DNA of 64,000 nucleotides from Chloroflexota bacterium (lineage in GTDB: Bacteria > Chloroflexota > UBA11872 > UBA12225). A program made the translations under genes and the position numbers. The notes beneath the pieces are model-generated. The model saw nothing but the letters and a program-made list of their open reading frames with translations. It was not told the DNA's origin and searched no databases. Location of the stretch: the NCBI GenBank assembly GCA_030447525.1, contig JAUJOR010000003.1, forward strand, positions 126,194 to 190,193, read 5' to 3'. Shown piece by piece: positions 60,979-64,000 of the stretch; the stretch's first letter is position 1; every line of letters starts with the position of its first letter.

Positions 60979-61848
60979 ATGACGTCTCCTTCCAGCGCAC
61001 TCCAGGGGCTTGAATCGGCGGGCGGCGAGGCCCTGGACTCCAAGCAAGCATCGATCCGCTTTATCGGGGCGGCCACGGTCCTGATTCAGGTCGGCGGCTT
61101 CAACATCCTGACCGACCCGGCCTTCATTCGCAAGGGAGAGGTCGCCAGGCTGGGGTACGGGCTGCGCTCGACTCGCCTGATCGATCCGGCCCTTCTCCCG
61201 GCCGACCTCCCTCCGCTGGATGCGGTGGTGCTCTCACATCTGCACGGCGATCACTTTGATCGGGCGGCTGCGCGTGACCTGCCAAAGACAGTCCCTATTG
61301 TGACCACGTCTGATGGGGCCGCGACCTTGCGTCGCAACGGCTTCGGTAGGGCGCAAGGCCTACGCACGTGGCAGAGCGCTACCTTCAGCAAGCAGAACAC
61401 CCGCCTCACCGTCACCGCGGCGCCGGGATCTCACGCCTACGGCCCGCTGGGGGCTATCCTTCCGCCGGTAATGGGCAGCCTGCTGGACTTCGAGGCCCAT
61501 ACCGGCAATCGTCTCCTGCGCCTCTACGTCACCGGCGACACGCTGGTGCGCGACGACCTGAGGCAGATCCCGCAGCGTTACCCCGACATCGACGTGATCC
61601 TCCCCCACCTGGGCGGGACACGGCTCTTGAACCTGATCCTGGTCACGATGGATGGCGCCCAGGGTGTAGAGCTGATGCGCCTCGTCCCGTCAAAGACCGT
61701 GATTCCTATCCATTACAACGACTTCTCGGTCTACAAGTCTCCGCTGGAGGAGTTCCGACGTGAGGTCATAGCAGCAGGGATGGAAGATCGGGTGCGGTAC
61801 CTCGAGCATGGCCAGGCGCACACCTTCAAGGTAGGGGGTCCTAGCTAA
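60979..61848 (+). CDS. Metallo-beta-lactamase-fold hydrolase (UlaG-like)
   Basis: A 289-residue MBL-fold protein. The metal motif LSHLHGDHFD lies near residue 90, preceded by IRFIGAATVLIQVGGFNILT with DPAF. Further ligands sit in GSHAYG, VTGDTLVRDD and the C-terminal IPIHYNDF. Such UlaG/RomA-like enzymes often act on lactones or phosphodiesters; the substrate here is not known. It begins 7 bases after the TPP gene stop and is likely cotranscribed. Confidence 0.88.
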   Translation: MTSPSSALQGLESAGGEALDSKQASIRFIGAATVLIQVGGFNILTDPAFIRKGEVARLGYGLRSTRLIDPALLPADLPPLDAVVLSHLHGDHFDRAAARDLPKTVPIVTTSDGAATLRRNGFGRAQGLRTWQSATFSKQNTRLTVTAAPGSHAYGPLGAILPPVMGSLLDFEAHTGNRLLRLYVTGDTLVRDDLRQIPQRYPDIDVILPHLGGTRLLNLILVTMDGAQGVELMRLVPSKTVIPIHYNDFSVYKSPLEEFRREVIAAGMEDRVRYLEHGQAHTFKVGGPS

Positions 61849-61875
61849 ACCGGGTCCGCGGTGAGGGCGACCGGC

Positions 61876-61924
61876 GGGGACGGGAAAGGGCCGAGGCTAA
61901 CGCCCGCGGTCATTTCCCGTCCCC
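61876..61924. terminator. 12-bp perfect inverted repeat between convergent genes
   Basis: GGGGACGGGAAA (61876-61887) and TTTCCCGTCCCC (61913-61924) flank a 25-base loop. It lies 27 bases after the hydrolase stop and about 125 bases past the stop of the convergent lipoprotein gene. It probably acts as a bidirectional terminator; the right arm starts with T-rich sequence. Confidence 0.55.
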
Positions 61925-62048
61925 GATCCACAACGGCGGCGCATGTGTCCTGTGCGCCACGCCGTCTAGGACGGTGGCGGGAACAACCGTCGCCTCCCCC
62001 CCTGGGCCAGTTCCGATCGAACCTGAAACGTTCTGCTGGCCGCGCCCC

Positions 62049-62525
62049 CTAGCGGCCGGCAGCCGGCGTTGCGCCCCCGGCGGCAGGTGTCGCCCCAGTG
62101 GGAGCGGGGGTCCGGCTGTTAGACGTGGAGCCCCCGGGACCGGAGCTGCCACCCCCACCGCCAGATCCGCCGGAGACGGATATGGGGGTGCTACTCGCCC
62201 CGCTGCGAACGGTAGCGGGTGGAGTGCCCCCCGTCGTGTTCCCACCGCCTCCCCCAGTCGTCCCGCCGACGGTCGACCCTCCGGGGTTGGTGGTGGTACC
62301 AACCACCTGGCCGCCCGTCGTCCCGCCGGTAGATTGTCCGCTGCCGGTGGAGCTCCCCGCCGTCCCTGACGCCGGCGCGCCGGGCCCCGGGGTCAGCCCG
62401 GCCCCGCCGCTGCGAGCCGCTCCTGTGCCGCCGGCCGGGTCACCTCCGGGGGCGCCGTCGCGCCCGCAGCCTGCTAGCAGGAGCCCGGCGACGACAGCGC
62501 CGAGCACGATCGTACGCTTCATCAT
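62049..62525 (-). CDS. Low-complexity lipoprotein, 158 residues
   Basis: MMKRTIVLGAVVAGLLLAGC is a signal peptide with lipobox LLAGC at the end. The mature part is almost wholly Gly, Ser, Thr, Pro and Ala, with runs such as TTGGTPPATVR, so it is probably a disordered, surface-anchored protein. No catalytic domain is seen. It could be a spacer or anchor protein of the cell envelope. Composition alone cannot prove expression; the opposite strand is also open because of Pro/Gly codons, but the signal peptide favours this frame. Confidence 0.7.
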   Translation of the reverse strand: MMKRTIVLGAVVAGLLLAGCGRDGAPGGDPAGGTGAARSGGAGLTPGPGAPASGTAGSSTGSGQSTGGTTGGQVVGTTTNPGGSTVGGTTGGGGGNTTGGTPPATVRSGASSTPISVSGGSGGGGGSSGPGGSTSNSRTPAPTGATPAAGGATPAAGR

Positions 62526-63212
62526 GTATCCCTTCTTGGCGTGCGCCCTGGCTTATGGATCGCTCGACGTGGCTCAGGATGCATCGGCGCCCGCAGATCT
62601 CGTCCCTCGCCAGCGCGGTCTCGCTCGTCCCGCCAACCCGGTACCTAGGGCCCAGGGTCATCATGGTCAGGTACTCGTGCTCAACCCAGCGATCAAGAGT
62701 CGGTCCCCTGGCGTAATCTGCACCCTGCACCACTCAAAGTACGGGCCCTGACAAGGCACTATCTCCCCGGTACCGGGGTCAGGGGGGCTCATGCAACTGA
62801 TGTGCCACCAGCTGGGCCATCCTTTGCTGCCGTGATGGCCAGACCAGTGGCCACCCGGTCCGCCCGGTCCGCCGGGGCCGTGCCCCTTGATCTCGGCAGG
62901 TGTCGTGGCACGCACCGTGCTAGAGTAGTAGCGCCTCTTCCATTCCCCCACTGGGCGGGGGCGGGGCCCTCTCGTCGGCGCACGAGGCCGCTCCCGGCGG
63001 CACTGTCGACTGCCGGCGCTGGCTCGAGAGAGGAGTGGCGGTCACAACGCCCCCTATCGGGCTGCTCGTGGATCGGGCGACGTGGCCTCGTGGCCGGCGT
63101 CCCCAGTCATCGTTTCTGCGCGTGGGGCGCCGCTCGGGCGTACCGACCGGTGGGCCCATGGGGGCAAGCCGTGGCAAGCCACGTGCGAAGAGGCGTACAG
63201 GAGGAGGGCATC
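62526..63212. other. Intergenic region before glf
   Basis: Nearly 690 bases with no confident gene. A minus-strand frame (62667-62951) contains Trp-, His- and Cys-rich sequence and could be a small protein, but has no clear start site. The only firm element is the ribosome site AGGAGGAGGGC (63199-63209) for glf. Confidence 0.4.
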
Positions 63213-64000
63213 ATGATGGGCGACGACTTGGCCGGCACCTCTACAGGCGGCCAGAACGGCACAGCAGGCAGCCCCGTCAACGGGAGGGCGCCGGCGGGGC
63301 TGAGGCCCGGCCAGCTGGCACCGGCCAGCCAGGGCAGCCATCAACCTTACCTGTCGCTGCGAGCGGGATTCGACTACCTGGTGGTGGGCGCCGGATTCGC
63401 CGGCAGCGTCCTAGCGGAGCGCCTGGCCAGCCAGGCAGGTAAGACCGTGCTCCTGTGCGACCGTCGCAACCACATCGCCGGCAACGCGTACGACCACTTT
63501 GACGACGCCGGTGTCCTCGTCCACCGTTATGGACCCCACATCTTCCACACCAACTCCGAGCGCGTCTTCGACTATCTTTCTCAGTTCACCGCCTGGCGGC
63601 CGTACGAGCACCGCGTGCTCGCCAACGTCAACGGCAAGCTGTACCCCATGCCGATCAACCGTACGACGGTGAACATGCTGTACGGCCTCAATCTGGCCAC
63701 GGAGGAGGAGTGCGCCGCCTATTTCGCGTCCCTGGCGGTACCGGTGGCGCAGGTACGAACGTCCGAGGACGCCGTGGTGAGCAAGATTGGCTACGACCTA
63801 TACGAGAAGTTCATCCAGCGATATACTCGGCGTCACTGGGGCCTCGATCCCTCAGAGCTCGACGCCTCGGTGGCGGCACGCGTCCCGGCGCGAACGAACA
63901 CCGACGACCGCTACTTCACAGACGAGTTCCAGGCCATGCCCCTGCACGGGTACACCCGCATGTTCGAGCGTATGCTGGCACATCCCAACATCAAGGTGCT
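63213..64000 (+). CDS. glf: UDP-galactopyranose mutase (5' part, cut by window end)
   Basis: The frame from ATG 63213 is open to the right edge (262 codons). After a Gly/Thr-rich leader of about 48 residues, FDYLVVGAGFAGSVLAERLA is the FAD-binding motif, then DRRNHIAGNAYDHFDDAGVL and VHRYGPHIFHTNSERVFDYL are signature segments of Glf, followed by RVLANVNGKLYPMPINRTTV and YEKFIQRYTRRHWGLDPSEL. It converts UDP-galactopyranose to UDP-galactofuranose for cell-envelope glycans. AGGAGGAGGGC lies just upstream. The long N-terminal leader is unusual; a second ATG at 63216 is equally possible. Confidence 0.93.
   Translation, partial: MMGDDLAGTSTGGQNGTAGSPVNGRAPAGLRPGQLAPASQGSHQPYLSLRAGFDYLVVGAGFAGSVLAERLASQAGKTVLLCDRRNHIAGNAYDHFDDAGVLVHRYGPHIFHTNSERVFDYLSQFTAWRPYEHRVLANVNGKLYPMPINRTTVNMLYGLNLATEEECAAYFASLAVPVAQVRTSEDAVVSKIGYDLYEKFIQRYTRRHWGLDPSELDASVAARVPARTNTDDRYFTDEFQAMPLHGYTRMFERMLAHPNIKV

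Overview
This is a high-GC bacterial chromosome segment that carries almost the whole RNA polymerase and ribosomal protein locus on the minus strand. Zinc-type S14, S4 and L36, ScpA/ScpB, an ECF cobalt transporter and the general protein flavour suggest a Chloroflexota bacterium, perhaps near Thermomicrobia/Sphaerobacter. That placement is inference from recognition and was not tested by phylogeny.

Layout. Positions 1-1296 (minus) hold the first codons of a membrane protein, probably a proton-pumping pyrophosphatase, and hisC. Positions 1498-10503 (plus) hold a class III aminotransferase and then a tightly overlapping glycan operon: GT2 glycosyltransferase, SDR epimerase-like protein, DegT/StrS aminotransferase, methyltransferase and a large YfhO-like membrane protein. 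A 29-residue lysine-rich gene lies out of frame inside the tail of the last one. Positions 10830-12775 (plus) hold an M50 protease, scpA and scpB. From 46748 down to 12894 (minus) the order is rpoB, rpoC, rpsL, rpsG, fusA, tuf, then the S10, spc and alpha blocks without a foreign gene, ending truA, rplM, rpsI. Positions 47588-51484 (plus) are cbiM, cbiN, cbiQ, cbiO and a PduO-type cobalamin adenosyltransferase, a cobalt uptake to adenosylcobalamin unit. Positions 51698-54124 are a two-component pair wrecked by an IS1182-like element. The rest is accessory: a beta-propeller lactonase, a small unknown protein, an SDR oxidoreductase, an ASCH-like protein, a frameshifted glycosyltransferase, a TPP enzyme, a metallo-beta-lactamase-fold hydrolase, a lipoprotein and the 5' part of UDP-galactopyranose mutase (glf).

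Two window-wide traits stand out. First, many conserved proteins carry long Ala/Pro/Gly-rich tails or inserts (L5, S3, L4, S5, S17, L16, RpoC, DegT, YfhO). Second, tuf, the 5' third of rpoC, a glycosyltransferase and the transposase contain clustered small indels, while neighbouring genes have none. In tuf the indels sum to zero and many hit the tetranucleotide AGCT, so I read them as local sequence or assembly error rather than true gene death, at least for the essential genes.

The best candidates for new biology are modest: a leaderless promoter for the glycan operon, the nested 29-residue gene with its own extended -10, an epimerase lacking both residues of the YxxxK motif, structured leaders in front of rpsL, secY and tuf, and a shared TGCTATACTT promoter core upstream of rpoB and rpsL. 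I found no CRISPR array, tRNA, rRNA or phage, and no convincing defence or other novel multi-gene system.
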